Made by a program: the position numbers and the translations under genes
Shown: piece by piece, positions 37,310 through 45,959 of the stretch
Numbering within the stretch: the stretch's first letter is position 1
Layout: the number at the start of each line of letters is the position of its first letter
Assembly: GCA_963717765.1 (NCBI GenBank)
Contig: CAVQWX010000001.1
Coordinates: forward strand, 318,276 to 382,275
From: JACDER01 sp963717765
GTDB lineage: Bacteria; Actinomycetota; Thermoleophilia; Gaiellales; Gaiellaceae
Direction of reading: 5' to 3'
Length of the DNA stretch: 64,000 nt
The notes under the pieces: model-generated
The model's input: only the letters and a program-made list of their open reading frames with translations
Database searches by the model: none
Told to the model about the DNA's origin: nothing

Positions 37310-38211
37310 GCTACTGGCTGGACGCGCTCGGCGTCGAGGTCCGCTACCGCGACGCCGGCCTCGTGCGCACGCGCTGCCTCGAGGCCGGAAGCGGCCCGCC
37401 GCTGCTCGTCCTCCACGGAATCGAGGCCTCGGCCGAGAACCACCTGCGCAACCTGGCCGCGCTCGGATCCGTCCGGCGCGTGATCGCGCCCGACCTGCTC
37501 GGGCACGGCCTGACCGACAAACCTGACTGCCCCTACGACGTCGAGGACTACGCAAGCCACGTGCTCGACCTGCTGGACGCACTCGAGATCGAACATGCCG
37601 ACCTCCTCGGCCAGTCGCTCGGCGGCTGGATCGCCTGCCGGCTCGCGCTCGACCACCCGGAGCGGGTCGGCCGAATCGTCCTGAACACGATGGCGGGACT
37701 GCCGATCCCCGACGACGAGGGCCGCCGCGCGTTCGCCGACCTGGTCGAGCGAAGCGGTCAGGCGATGCGCTCGCTCGACCCGGACATGATCCGCCGGCGG
37801 ATGGAGTGGATCGTCGCCGACCCGTCCTGCATCACCGACGAGCTGGTCGAGCTTCGACGCCGCATCTGGGCGCAGGAGGACTGGCAACGCGTGGCCGCGA
37901 CGGTAATCGGCCTGCTCACGCCGGCCCGGTACGAGCCACAGCAGATCGGGCCCGACGAGCTCGCCGAGATCGCGGCTCCGACCCTGCTCGTCTGGACCGC
38001 CGCGAACCCCGTCCACGGGCTCGACGCCGCCACCCAGGCCGCCGGAGCGCTCCCGAACGGCGAGCTCGTCGTCATCGACGGCGCCGCCCACTGGCCCCAG
38101 TTCGAACGCCCGGCCGCGTTCGACGACGCGGTCGTCTCATTTCTCTCCGAGGCCCGGGGCAACCCCTTGTCGGCGCCCTCCGGAGCGCTTGACTCTGCGG
38201 AAGGAGGGTGA
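37306..38211 (+). CDS. Alpha/beta hydrolase (ring-cleavage-product hydrolase type)
   Basis: ATG overlaps the DUF59 stop; 301 aa. It has the oxyanion segment LLVLHGIEAS, PDLLGHGLTDKP, the nucleophile elbow GQSLGGW and the terminal catalytic GAAHWPQ. It resembles C-C bond or meta-cleavage-product hydrolases more than the NicD-like hydrolase at 48281-49078. It could deformylate N-formylmaleamate or hydrolyse another ring-opening product. It is the last gene before the 76-bp gap with the GTATACAAT site. Confidence 0.75.
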   Translation: MSYWLDALGVEVRYRDAGLVRTRCLEAGSGPPLLVLHGIEASAENHLRNLAALGSVRRVIAPDLLGHGLTDKPDCPYDVEDYASHVLDLLDALEIEHADLLGQSLGGWIACRLALDHPERVGRIVLNTMAGLPIPDDEGRRAFADLVERSGQAMRSLDPDMIRRRMEWIVADPSCITDELVELRRRIWAQEDWQRVAATVIGLLTPARYEPQQIGPDELAEIAAPTLLVWTAANPVHGLDAATQAAGALPNGELVVIDGAAHWPQFERPAAFDDAVVSFLSEARGNPLSAPSGALDSAEGG

Positions 38212-38227
38212 TATTAGGAGGCGCCGC

Positions 38228-38241
38228 GTACAGTATACAAT
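38228..38241 (+). promoter_or_regulatory. Candidate GntR operator (GTACAGTATACAAT)
   Basis: Contains GTATACAAT (38233-38241), the exact reverse complement of the site before the maleate isomerase gene. It lies 46 bp before the Amt-like start, in a 76-bp intergenic space that is markedly AT-richer than its surroundings. A role in starting a transporter-dioxygenase transcript is inferred. Confidence 0.4.
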
Positions 38242-38287
38242 CGGCCGATTTTCAAAGAAATACGGAGATTCCTGAGAGGGGGAGTCG

Positions 38288-39697
38288 ATGTTCGGTAAGG
38301 ACCAGGCAACGACGCAGCTCTTCACAGAAGATCTGCTCTACACGATCGGCGCCATGTCCGTCGTGCTGGTGGTCGGCGGCCTTGCGCTTCTCGACGCCGG
38401 CCTCTCCAGAGTCCAGAACGTTCTGCACACGCTGGTGAACAGGCTCGGCCTCGTCTTCGTCTGCGGCCTGGGCGTGTTCTTCTTTGGGTACGGGCTCTGG
38501 AACTGGCAGTTCTACCAAGTCTTCGGCGGCACGTTCGCCGACGCGATCAAGGACTGGTGGCTCTTCGGCCCCGGATCGACCCAGTTCGCGCAAAACCTCG
38601 ATCCCGCCTTGTTCCCGTTTGCGGATGTCCAGCAAGTCTTTATTTTGTTCTTCGTCACCTTCGGGATGGCCACGATCTCGCTCATCCACTCGAGCGTGAT
38701 CGAGAAGATCCGCATGCTCCCGATGTACGTCATCGCGATCATCGTGGGCATCTTCCACACGGGCTTCCTCGCCTACCTCGTCTGGGGCTCTGCGGCCTAC
38801 TTCACCAACCAGGGCGTGCACGATCTCGAAGGCGTGCTGCCGCTGTACGTGTTTTGCGGCTCGATGGCCCTGATTCTCAACTGGCGCCTGCGACCGCGGA
38901 AGGGGATGTATACGCCGCATCCGTCGGGAGCCAGACCGGTCGCGCACAACAAGTCGCTAGTCGCAGTGGGGGTGATCCTGATCGTCTTCGGCCTGCCCTT
39001 CATCGCGCTGGCTTCGGGCTACATCATTCCGGGCATTGGATTCCTCGGCATCTCGATGACCACGGGCGGCTGGGGCATCCTCGTGATCAACGCCATGATG
39101 GCGATGTGCGCGGGGGGCACTGTCGGGGTGCTGCTTGCCTACTGGCGGCGCGAGTGGCTCTGGCTCGCCTTCGGGCCGATCGCCGGGATCGTCGGCGCGG
39201 GCGCGATGCTCGACATCGCACGCCCGTGGGAGACGATGCTTGTTGCACTCGGAGCCCCGATCGTCGCCCTCGGAGCCGTGAAACTATGCATGAGACTGCG
39301 GATCGACGACCTCAAGATCGTCCCGCTCGGCCTCGGCGTGGGCTCATACGGTGCCCTGATGGCCGGCTTCGTTGGCTGGGGCGACCCGACGGGCGGCTAC
39401 ATCGGCGTCACGGAGGGGAAGTACGCGTTCCAGCACGCTGAGATCACGCCCTACTGGCAGTTGGTCGGGATCGGCGTGGTCTTCGGGATGGCGCTCGTGA
39501 CCGCGCTTCCGATCGCCCTCATCTTCGAGAAGCTCGGGAAGTTCCGGGTCTCCGACGAAGTCGAGATCGACGGCCATGACCAGGCCTACTGGGATACGAA
39601 CAACTACGAGGACGTCGTTGTGGGCGACGGCAAGGCGGCGGAGATCCCCGCCGCTGTCCGCACCGCAGTGGCTGCGGAGGAGCCGACCACGCCGTGA
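38288..39697 (+). CDS. Divergent ammonium-transporter-family membrane protein without pore histidines
   Basis: This encodes 469 aa after a clear GAGAGGGGGA site. About eleven hydrophobic segments are visible. The start (LLYTIGAMSVVLVVGGLALL) and GLGVFFFGYGLWNWQF match Amt TM1-TM2 layout. Where AmtB has the first pore His (GGTVVHI) this protein reads GVLPLYVFCGS; where AmtB has the second (GVHGVCG) it reads GVGSYGALMAG. Both histidines therefore seem absent. Ammonium conduction by the usual mechanism is doubtful; uptake of a small neutral or aromatic N-compound is possible. The dioxygenase gene follows 30 bp later. Confidence 0.65.
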   Translation: MFGKDQATTQLFTEDLLYTIGAMSVVLVVGGLALLDAGLSRVQNVLHTLVNRLGLVFVCGLGVFFFGYGLWNWQFYQVFGGTFADAIKDWWLFGPGSTQFAQNLDPALFPFADVQQVFILFFVTFGMATISLIHSSVIEKIRMLPMYVIAIIVGIFHTGFLAYLVWGSAAYFTNQGVHDLEGVLPLYVFCGSMALILNWRLRPRKGMYTPHPSGARPVAHNKSLVAVGVILIVFGLPFIALASGYIIPGIGFLGISMTTGGWGILVINAMMAMCAGGTVGVLLAYWRREWLWLAFGPIAGIVGAGAMLDIARPWETMLVALGAPIVALGAVKLCMRLRIDDLKIVPLGLGVGSYGALMAGFVGWGDPTGGYIGVTEGKYAFQHAEITPYWQLVGIGVVFGMALVTALPIALIFEKLGKFRVSDEVEIDGHDQAYWDTNNYEDVVVGDGKAAEIPAAVRTAVAAEEPTTP

Positions 39698-39727
39698 CGC
39701 ACGGCTCCGACAGAAAGGAGAAGGGCG

Positions 39728-40816
39728 ATGCTCGCACCCCTCACGTTCACTGACTTCGTCGATCTCTGCGCGAAGGAGCTCCAGCTCTGCGCGGTGAAGG
39801 AGGGCGAGGTCGTCGCCGTGCTCTCCCAGGGCGATGAGCGGCGCGACTACGCGGACGCCTTCCTCGCCGCGGCCCGCAGGCTCGGGGCCACGCCGTTCCA
39901 CGTCCGCCTCCCCGAGGTGTCTTCGACGCTCCTCGGGGACGCGGGCGCCTGGACGGTCGGCACCACGCCGCTGGCAACGAACCGGCCGGCGATCGAGGCG
40001 CTCAAGCAGGCCGACCTGGTGGTCGACCTGATGTTCCTGCTGTTTTCGCCCGAGCAGATCGAAATCCAGGAGGCGGGCGTGCGCATGCTCCTCTGCGTCG
40101 AGCCGGTGGACAACCTCGCCCGCCTCTTCCCCACCCAGGACCAGCGGCGCCGGGTTGAGGCAAGCGAGGAGCTGATCAAGAAGGCCAAGGCCCTGCGCTT
40201 CACCAACACGGTGGGGACGGACGTCGTCTACCAGCTCGGCGACTACCCGGTGATGACGGAGTACGGGTTCACGGACGAACCGGGCCGGTGGGACCATTGG
40301 CCGGCGGCGTTCCTGTTCACCCACGGCAACGACGGAGGCGTCGACGGTAAGGTCGTGCTCGACCGGGGCGACATCATCATCACGCCCTTCAAGAAGTACG
40401 TGCAGGACCCGGTCGAGTGGACGATCGAGGGCAGTCAGATCGTGGACGTACGCGGCGGCTTCGACGCCGAGCTCCTCCGCGACTACATCGCCGCCTTCGA
40501 CGATCCGAAGGCGTACTTTCCCTCCCACATCGGTTGGGGATGCAACGAGAGTGCCCTCTGGTCGGGTCTCCAGAACGACCGCCGCTCGATTGGGATGGAG
40601 AGCCGCGCCTTCTACGGCAACGTGCTCTTCTCGACCGGCCCGAACACCGAGCTCGGCGGCGACAACGACACGGCCTGTCACATCGACATGCCGATGCGCA
40701 ACTGCACGCTCTACCTCGACGACGAGCCGATCATCGTCGATGGCGAGTTCGTAATCGACGAGCTGAAGGTTCCGCGGCCGCGGTTCGTCTCGCTCGAGAC
40801 GGTTGCGACCTCGTAG
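39728..40816 (+). CDS. nicX: NicX-like 2,5-dihydroxypyridine 5,6-dioxygenase (copy 1)
   Basis: ATG preceded by AAAGGAGAAGG; 362 aa. It has the leucine-aminopeptidase T/M29-like fold used by NicX, a non-heme Fe(II) extradiol dioxygenase. Candidate iron ligands are His267 (SHIGWG), His318 and Asp320 (CHIDMPM). They fall almost exactly where I recall them in Pseudomonas NicX (265, 318, 320). The reaction is 2,5-dihydroxypyridine plus O2 to N-formylmaleamate in the cytoplasm. A second copy lies at 59622-60689. The two copies differ in length and many residues, so they may have different substrates. Confidence 0.75.
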   Translation: MLAPLTFTDFVDLCAKELQLCAVKEGEVVAVLSQGDERRDYADAFLAAARRLGATPFHVRLPEVSSTLLGDAGAWTVGTTPLATNRPAIEALKQADLVVDLMFLLFSPEQIEIQEAGVRMLLCVEPVDNLARLFPTQDQRRRVEASEELIKKAKALRFTNTVGTDVVYQLGDYPVMTEYGFTDEPGRWDHWPAAFLFTHGNDGGVDGKVVLDRGDIIITPFKKYVQDPVEWTIEGSQIVDVRGGFDAELLRDYIAAFDDPKAYFPSHIGWGCNESALWSGLQNDRRSIGMESRAFYGNVLFSTGPNTELGGDNDTACHIDMPMRNCTLYLDDEPIIVDGEFVIDELKVPRPRFVSLETVATS

Positions 40817-40892
40817 CTGGGCACGACCGAGAGGGGCCGAGGAGGCGGTGGCCCTCTCATCCCTCGGACCGACAGACGGAGGAGAAGGATCG

Positions 40893-42725
40893 ATGGCAAC
40901 TACCGCTGAGCCCAAGACATTCCCCGATCCATACCAGCTACCTCCGCCTGCCGGGGCCGAGGGCTGGGAACGGATGTATCCCGGCTACTACCGCTTCGAC
41001 GGAACGCGCCGCGACTACGAGGTGGACAAGTTCTGGTTCTTCGACGGACTCCACTACCCCGAGCCCATGTACCCGTTCGACATCGCCATGCCCGAGAGCA
41101 CCTGGGCGATCCTCAACCAGTTCACGACCAAGTACTTCGTCGTCCCCTCGGCGCGCGGGCTCGACCACCGCGTCCTGAACGGCTACATCTACGTGAGCCC
41201 GACCGCCGTGGAGGAGGCCGAGGAGGTCGCGAAGCGCGCAGTGCTCTTCGACGACCGCGCTGGCTACTACTTCCAGAACTGGAGCCGGCTGTACGACGAA
41301 TGGGTCGAGCGGGCCGAGGACATCATCGAGCGCCTGCGCGCCATCCGCTTCGACCCACTTCCCGACGTGATCTCGTCTGAGGCCGTGCACTCGTCCCGCA
41401 ACGTGAGCGAGGCGCACCGGCTGCTCGAGTCGTACAACCGGCTGATCGAGAACTTCCACGAGATGCAGTACCAGCACTTCGACATGGTCGGGCTCGGCTA
41501 CGGCGCCTACTACGTTCTGATCGCGTACTGCCGCGAGGCCTTCCCGGGGATCGCCGACCAGACGATCACGAAGATGGTGGTCGGGATCGAGATCCTGATG
41601 ACACGGCCCGACGACGAGCTGCGCAGGTTGGCGAAGCTCGCCGTCGAGCTCGGAGTCGAGGACGCGTTCGACGGGAGCGGGCCGGAGGAGGTACTGGCGC
41701 GCGTGGCCGAGCACGAGGGCGGGGAGAAGTGGCTGGACTCGTTCGAAGCGACGCGCGAGCCCTGGTTCTGGTTCTCCACCGGAACCGGGCTCACGCACCA
41801 GTACCCGGCCTGGAACGACGATCTCACCTTCCCGTTCTCGATCCTGACCAGCTACGTCCAAAAGGCCAAGGCGGGCGAGAACGTCGACCGCGACGTCGAC
41901 GTGATCGTGAAGGAGCGCGAGCGCATCACGGCCGAGTACCGCGCCCTGCTCGAGGGCGAGGCGCAGCAGAAGTTCGACGAGCTGATCGGCCTCGCGCGCA
42001 CGGTCTTCCCGCTGGTCGAGAACCACAACTTCTACACCGAGCACTTCCACCACTCGAACTTCTGGAACAAGGTGCGGGAGCTCGGCGACGTGATCGCCCA
42101 GCAGGGGTTCCTCGCCGATCGCGAGGACATCTTCCTCTTCCACCGCTGGGAGATCCCCGAGCTGATCTGGGACATGGTCGGCGGCTGGGCGCTGGACGGC
42201 CCGCCGGACCGCAGCGCGTACTGGCTGAAGGAGGCGGAGGAGCGCACGGCGATTCTCGAGTCGCTCCGGCACTGGAAGCCGCCGGTCGCCCTCGGCCCGG
42301 TTCCAGACAACCTCGCCGACCCTCTCGTCGACATGCTCTGGGGCGTGACCAACGAGACGGTCGCCGAGTGGCTCGGCGCCGAGTCGGGCGAGGAGGGAGG
42401 GCCTCGCCGGCTCAAGGGCATCCCTGCCTCTCCGGGCCTCGTCCGGGGTCGTGCGCGCGTGATTCTCTCGCTCGGCGAGCTCGGCGACGTGCAGGAGGGC
42501 GACGTCCTCATCTGCCCGGTCACCGCACCGAGCTGGGCGCCCGTCTTCCCGAAGATCAAGGCGGCCGTCTGCGACGTCGGCGGCCTGATGGCGCACGCGG
42601 CAATTGTCGCCCGCGAGTACGGGCTGCCGGCCGTGGTCGGCACCGGGATCGGGACGAAGACGATCGAGACGGGGCAGATGGTCGAGGTCGACGGGACGAA
42701 CGGGATCGTCCGGGTCATCGATTGA
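40893..42725 (+). CDS. PEP-utilising phosphohistidine-domain protein, phenylphosphate synthase A-like (copy 1)
   Basis: ATG at 40893 after GGAGGAGAAGG; 610 aa. The C-terminal ~90 residues are a PEP-utiliser mobile domain with the phosphoryl-carrying His at about 568 in LMAHAAIVAREYGLPAVVG. The N-terminal ~450 residues are a family-specific region rich in Trp/Tyr (FWFFDGLHYPEPMYPFD). Size and His position match subunit 1 (about 70 kDa, His569 as I recall) of Thauera phenylphosphate synthase. No ATP-grasp partner gene lies next to this copy; it may share the one at 54437. Probable role: transferring phosphate to a hydroxylated aromatic. Confidence 0.7.
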   Translation: MATTAEPKTFPDPYQLPPPAGAEGWERMYPGYYRFDGTRRDYEVDKFWFFDGLHYPEPMYPFDIAMPESTWAILNQFTTKYFVVPSARGLDHRVLNGYIYVSPTAVEEAEEVAKRAVLFDDRAGYYFQNWSRLYDEWVERAEDIIERLRAIRFDPLPDVISSEAVHSSRNVSEAHRLLESYNRLIENFHEMQYQHFDMVGLGYGAYYVLIAYCREAFPGIADQTITKMVVGIEILMTRPDDELRRLAKLAVELGVEDAFDGSGPEEVLARVAEHEGGEKWLDSFEATREPWFWFSTGTGLTHQYPAWNDDLTFPFSILTSYVQKAKAGENVDRDVDVIVKERERITAEYRALLEGEAQQKFDELIGLARTVFPLVENHNFYTEHFHHSNFWNKVRELGDVIAQQGFLADREDIFLFHRWEIPELIWDMVGGWALDGPPDRSAYWLKEAEERTAILESLRHWKPPVALGPVPDNLADPLVDMLWGVTNETVAEWLGAESGEEGGPRRLKGIPASPGLVRGRARVILSLGELGDVQEGDVLICPVTAPSWAPVFPKIKAAVCDVGGLMAHAAIVAREYGLPAVVGTGIGTKTIETGQMVEVDGTNGIVRVID

Positions 42726-43354
42726 GGTGGGTTCCGTCCAGCCGGCGGGAGGTCGAAGAGCTCGCGCAACTGCCCGCCAGCCGGGCGTTCTCGGCTGAGT
42801 ACCTCCGCTTGTTCCAGCTCGGGATCGACTGGCTCGTCCCCTACTACGACGGGCTCCACCTCGCCCGCACGGCCTACTGGGTCTGCGAGCTCGACCCGGA
42901 CGCGTCCGAGCCACTCATCATCGCCGGGCTGCTCCACGACATGGAGCGCTCTGTGCCGGGCGGGCCCGTAATCGACAAGCGAACTACGCCTTGGGACGAC
43001 CCCGAGTACAACCGCGCGCACTGCCTCCGCTCCGCGCAGGTCGTCCAGCGCTGGCTCCGCGGGCACGAAGCTCCGCAGGAGTTTATCGCGGGCGTCGAGC
43101 GGCCGATCCTCGAGCACGAGTTCGGCGGCTCGGCGGAAGGCGACACGGCGCAGGCGGCCGACTCGCTCTCGTTCCTGGAAATCTGCCTTCCCCGCGTGGT
43201 CGGCTGGATCGAGGACGGCGACTGTGACCTCGCCAAGGGGCAGGCGAAGCTCGACTTCATGTACAAGCGGATCCGCCTGGAGAGCGCGAAGGAGATCGCC
43301 CGGCCGTACTACGAGCAGGATCAGGCCGAGCTGGCCGCCGCCTCCCTGGCGTAG
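42722..43354 (+). CDS. HD-domain protein (putative metal phosphohydrolase)
   Basis: TTG start at 42722 overlaps the previous stop (TTGA); 210 aa. HD-type metal motif: HLARTAYWV and then AGLLHDMERSVPGG, with downstream His and Asp residues. Translational coupling to a phosphotransfer enzyme suggests it may hydrolyse a phosphorylated intermediate or regulate it. Sequence alone supports only the HD family. Its 3' end overlaps the convergent aconitase-like gene by 34 bp. Confidence 0.65.
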   Translation: MRWVPSSRREVEELAQLPASRAFSAEYLRLFQLGIDWLVPYYDGLHLARTAYWVCELDPDASEPLIIAGLLHDMERSVPGGPVIDKRTTPWDDPEYNRAHCLRSAQVVQRWLRGHEAPQEFIAGVERPILEHEFGGSAEGDTAQAADSLSFLEICLPRVVGWIEDGDCDLAKGQAKLDFMYKRIRLESAKEIARPYYEQDQAELAAASLA

Positions 43355-45234
43355 GCGAGCAGCCCGCCGGCGCGCAGGATCGCCCGCTCGCGGGCGTTCA
43401 GGCGCAGGGCAAGCTCAATCGTTCCAGCCGGCGTCGCGGCCTCGAGTCGCTCGGTGTCGAGGTCGACCGGGATCGACCAGCTCTGCCCCTGCTCGATCCT
43501 CTCGTAGTCCTGCTCGACGGCGAAGGTGAGCGGGAGGATGCCCTGCGCGATCAGGTTGGCGCGGTGGATGCGGGCGAAGCTCTTGGCGATCACGGCGCGG
43601 ATGCCGAGGTGCAGCGCCGCGAACGCAGCCTGCTCCCGGCTCGAGCCCTGGCCGTAGTTGTGGCCCGCGACGACGAGCCCTCCTCCCCATTCCTCCGCTC
43701 GTTGCGCGAACTGCAGGTCGAAGCGGCGGAACATGTAGCGGGCACACGCCGGGATGTTCGACCAGATCGCCAGGCCGAGGGCCCCGTCCGGGGCGAGGTC
43801 GCCGGTCGACACGTCGTCGGGGACGACGATCAGGACGCGGCCCACGATCACGTCCGGCACCGGCGGAACGTCGGGCGGCCCGACGATGTTCGCCGGGCGC
43901 ACGACCTCGCCCGCGAAGGTTGGCGTGACGATCTGCCCGTCGTCGATCGCGGGCTCCGGCGTCGGCGCAGGTCCGGCTTCCGGGGGCTCACCCAGCTCGC
44001 GCGGGTCGGTGATCGCGCCGCGTAGCGCCGTGGCCGCCGCGGTCGCCGGGGAGCAGAGGAACACCTGGTCGCCCGGCGTCCCGCTGCGTCCGGGGAAGTT
44101 GCGGTTGAACGTGCGCACCGAAACGGCTCCGCTCGGCGGCGCCGCGCTCATCCCGATGCATGGGCCGCAGGCCGGCTCGAGGATGCGCGCGCCCGCTGCG
44201 AGGAGATCGGAGTAGACGCCGCCGCGCACGATCCGGTCGAGGATCTGGCGCGAGCCCGGGGTCACGGTCAGGTCGAGTCCGTGCGGCACCGTTCTGCCCC
44301 GCAGCGCCGCGCCGACGACCGCGAGATCCTCGTACGACGAGTTCACCGAGCTCCCGACGCACACCTGCGCAACCTCGACGCCGGCGGCCTCGCGCACCGG
44401 AACGACGTTCCCCGGCGACGCCGGCCGCGCGATCAGCGGCTCCAGCGCGTCGAGGTCGATCACCTCGAGCTCGTCGTACTCCGCGCCCGCGTCGGCTGCG
44501 AGCTCGACCCAGGCTTTGGGGCGGCCCTGCTCCTCGAGCCACTCTCGGGCTCGCTCGTCGGAGGGGAAGATTCCGGTGGTCGCGCCCGTCTCCATGACCA
44601 TGTTGCAGATCGTCCCGCGATCGGTGGCGGACAGGCACGCGACTCCCTCGCCGAAGAACTCGAACACCCGTCCCTGGCCGCCTCGGACGCCGCGCCTGCG
44701 CAGGAGCTCGAGGACGACGTCCTTGGACTCGACCCACGGCCCAAGCCTGCCGCGAAGCTCGACTCCGGCGACCAGCGGCCGCTCGAGCGGAAACGGTCGG
44801 CCGGCCATGACGAGCGCCACCTGCGTCGCACCCGCGCCGATCGCAAGCATGCCCAGGCCACCCGCCATCGTCGTATGGCTGTCGGCCCCGACCAGCACGT
44901 GGCCCGGCCGCGCGAAACGCTCGAGATGCAGGTAGTGCGAGATCCCGTTCCCCGGACGCGAGTAGAGAAGCCCGAACCGCGCGGCGCAGGAGCGGAGGTA
45001 GACGTGATCGTCCGGGTTGCGGTTGTCGAACTGCAGGACGTTGTGGTCGATATACGAGACCGCGAGCGGCACCTGCACGCGCTCGACCCGGAGCCGCTCG
45101 AACTGCAGGCACGCCATCGTTCCGGTCGCGTCCTCCAGCAACACCTGGTCGACGTGCAGGTCGATCTCCCCGTCCGCGGCGGCGGTGAAATGCGCGTCGG
45201 CGATCTTGGCAGTGAGCGTCCGGGGGCGTACCAT
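43321..45234 (-). CDS. Aconitase-family hydratase, single-chain (homoaconitase/maleate hydratase-type candidate)
   Basis: ATG at 45234; 637 aa. Fe-S cysteines: CVGSS at about 300 and PACGPCIGM at about 360, so a [4Fe-4S] enzyme. The substrate-binding ADSHTTM motif is near residue 115. The C-terminal swivel domain has NYGQGSSREQAAFAALHLGI and AKSFARIHRANLIAQGI. Both halves are fused, as in bacterial and archaeal aconitase/homoaconitase monomers. Together with the D-malate dehydrogenase-like gene at 50458 it could hydrate maleate to D-malate. Alternatives are ordinary aconitase or citraconate hydratase. It is divergent from the GntR gene at 45282. Confidence 0.7.
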   Translation of the reverse strand: MVRPRTLTAKIADAHFTAAADGEIDLHVDQVLLEDATGTMACLQFERLRVERVQVPLAVSYIDHNVLQFDNRNPDDHVYLRSCAARFGLLYSRPGNGISHYLHLERFARPGHVLVGADSHTTMAGGLGMLAIGAGATQVALVMAGRPFPLERPLVAGVELRGRLGPWVESKDVVLELLRRRGVRGGQGRVFEFFGEGVACLSATDRGTICNMVMETGATTGIFPSDERAREWLEEQGRPKAWVELAADAGAEYDELEVIDLDALEPLIARPASPGNVVPVREAAGVEVAQVCVGSSVNSSYEDLAVVGAALRGRTVPHGLDLTVTPGSRQILDRIVRGGVYSDLLAAGARILEPACGPCIGMSAAPPSGAVSVRTFNRNFPGRSGTPGDQVFLCSPATAAATALRGAITDPRELGEPPEAGPAPTPEPAIDDGQIVTPTFAGEVVRPANIVGPPDVPPVPDVIVGRVLIVVPDDVSTGDLAPDGALGLAIWSNIPACARYMFRRFDLQFAQRAEEWGGGLVVAGHNYGQGSSREQAAFAALHLGIRAVIAKSFARIHRANLIAQGILPLTFAVEQDYERIEQGQSWSIPVDLDTERLEAATPAGTIELALRLNARERAILRAGGLLAYAREAAASSA

Positions 45235-45261
45235 TGCAGCGGACTCTAGTGGCCTCGGGAC

Positions 45262-45276
45262 GATTGCATACTGTGT
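45262..45276 (+). promoter_or_regulatory. Candidate GntR operator in the divergent aconitase/GntR gap
   Basis: ATTGCATAC (45263-45271) ends 10 bp before the GntR 2 ATG, almost the same spacing as the ATTGTATAC site before the maleate isomerase. The 47-bp space between the divergent starts is AT-rich and would let one bound regulator control both directions. Inferred. Confidence 0.4.
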
Positions 45277-45281
45277 GCTAA

Positions 45282-45959
45282 ATGGCCATGGAGCGCCCCG
45301 AACCGCTCGTTCGGAATGCGAGTGACGTCGCCACCGAACTGCTCCGAAACGCGATTCTCGACGGGAGGCTCGCACCCGGACAGCGCCTGAAGGAAGAGGA
45401 GCTCGCCCGGAGTCTCGGGATCAGCCGCACGCCGGTGCGCGAGGCCCTCGTCATGCTCGAGGCCGAGGGGTTGATCGACGCGGCGCCGAACCGCGGCGCG
45501 ATCGTCCGCAGCCACAGCGCCGAGGAGCTCGACGACCTGTACCAGCTCCGAGCCCTGCTCGAGGGGCACGCAGCGCGGCGCGCCGCGGGGCATGCGAAGG
45601 ACGAACTGGTCCCCGAGCTCTGGGCGAGCTGCAAGCGATTCGACAAGCTGATCGCCAAGGGCGAGGTCAACGAGCTCGTCCAGGAGAACCTCACCTTCCA
45701 CAACCTGATCCTCGAGGCCGCGGGCAGCCACCGGTTGGAAAGCATCGTCCGAAACGTCACCGACCTGCCGCTCGTCTATCGATCGTACATCTGGTACTCG
45801 CCAGAGCAGCGCAAGATATCGCTCCACTACCACCAGCAAATCACGCGTGCCCTTGAAGCGCGCGACGGCGAGCGGGCCGAGCTGGTGATGAAGGAGCACG
45901 TCTTCGAGGCGCGCGACGTCTTGGTCGTACGGATGCGCGAGCTCGGAGTCGGCGAGTGA
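45282..45959 (+). CDS. GntR-family (FCD) transcriptional regulator 2
   Basis: This encodes 225 aa; ATG at 45282 with a second ATG two codons on. HTH: RLKEEELARSLGISRTPVRE then ALVMLEAEGLIDAAPNRGAI. The FCD domain contains ENLTFHNLILEAAGSHRLE and HYHQQITRALEARD. It is divergent from the aconitase-like gene and coupled (GTGA) to a CoA-transferase gene. It probably controls both, with an organic-acid-type ligand. Confidence 0.85.
   Translation: MAMERPEPLVRNASDVATELLRNAILDGRLAPGQRLKEEELARSLGISRTPVREALVMLEAEGLIDAAPNRGAIVRSHSAEELDDLYQLRALLEGHAARRAAGHAKDELVPELWASCKRFDKLIAKGEVNELVQENLTFHNLILEAAGSHRLESIVRNVTDLPLVYRSYIWYSPEQRKISLHYHQQITRALEARDGERAELVMKEHVFEARDVLVVRMRELGVGE

Noticed and set aside
39728..40816. 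Leucyl aminopeptidase (M29)
   Set aside because: The fold is shared, but the H...HxD residues fall where NicX iron ligands lie, and the neighbouring deformylase, amidase and isomerase genes fit the dioxygenase role.
40893..42725. Ordinary PEP synthase or pyruvate phosphate dikinase
   Set aside because: It lacks both the ATP-grasp N-terminus and the C-terminal PEP-binding TIM barrel. Only the phosphohistidine domain is present, after a family-specific region.
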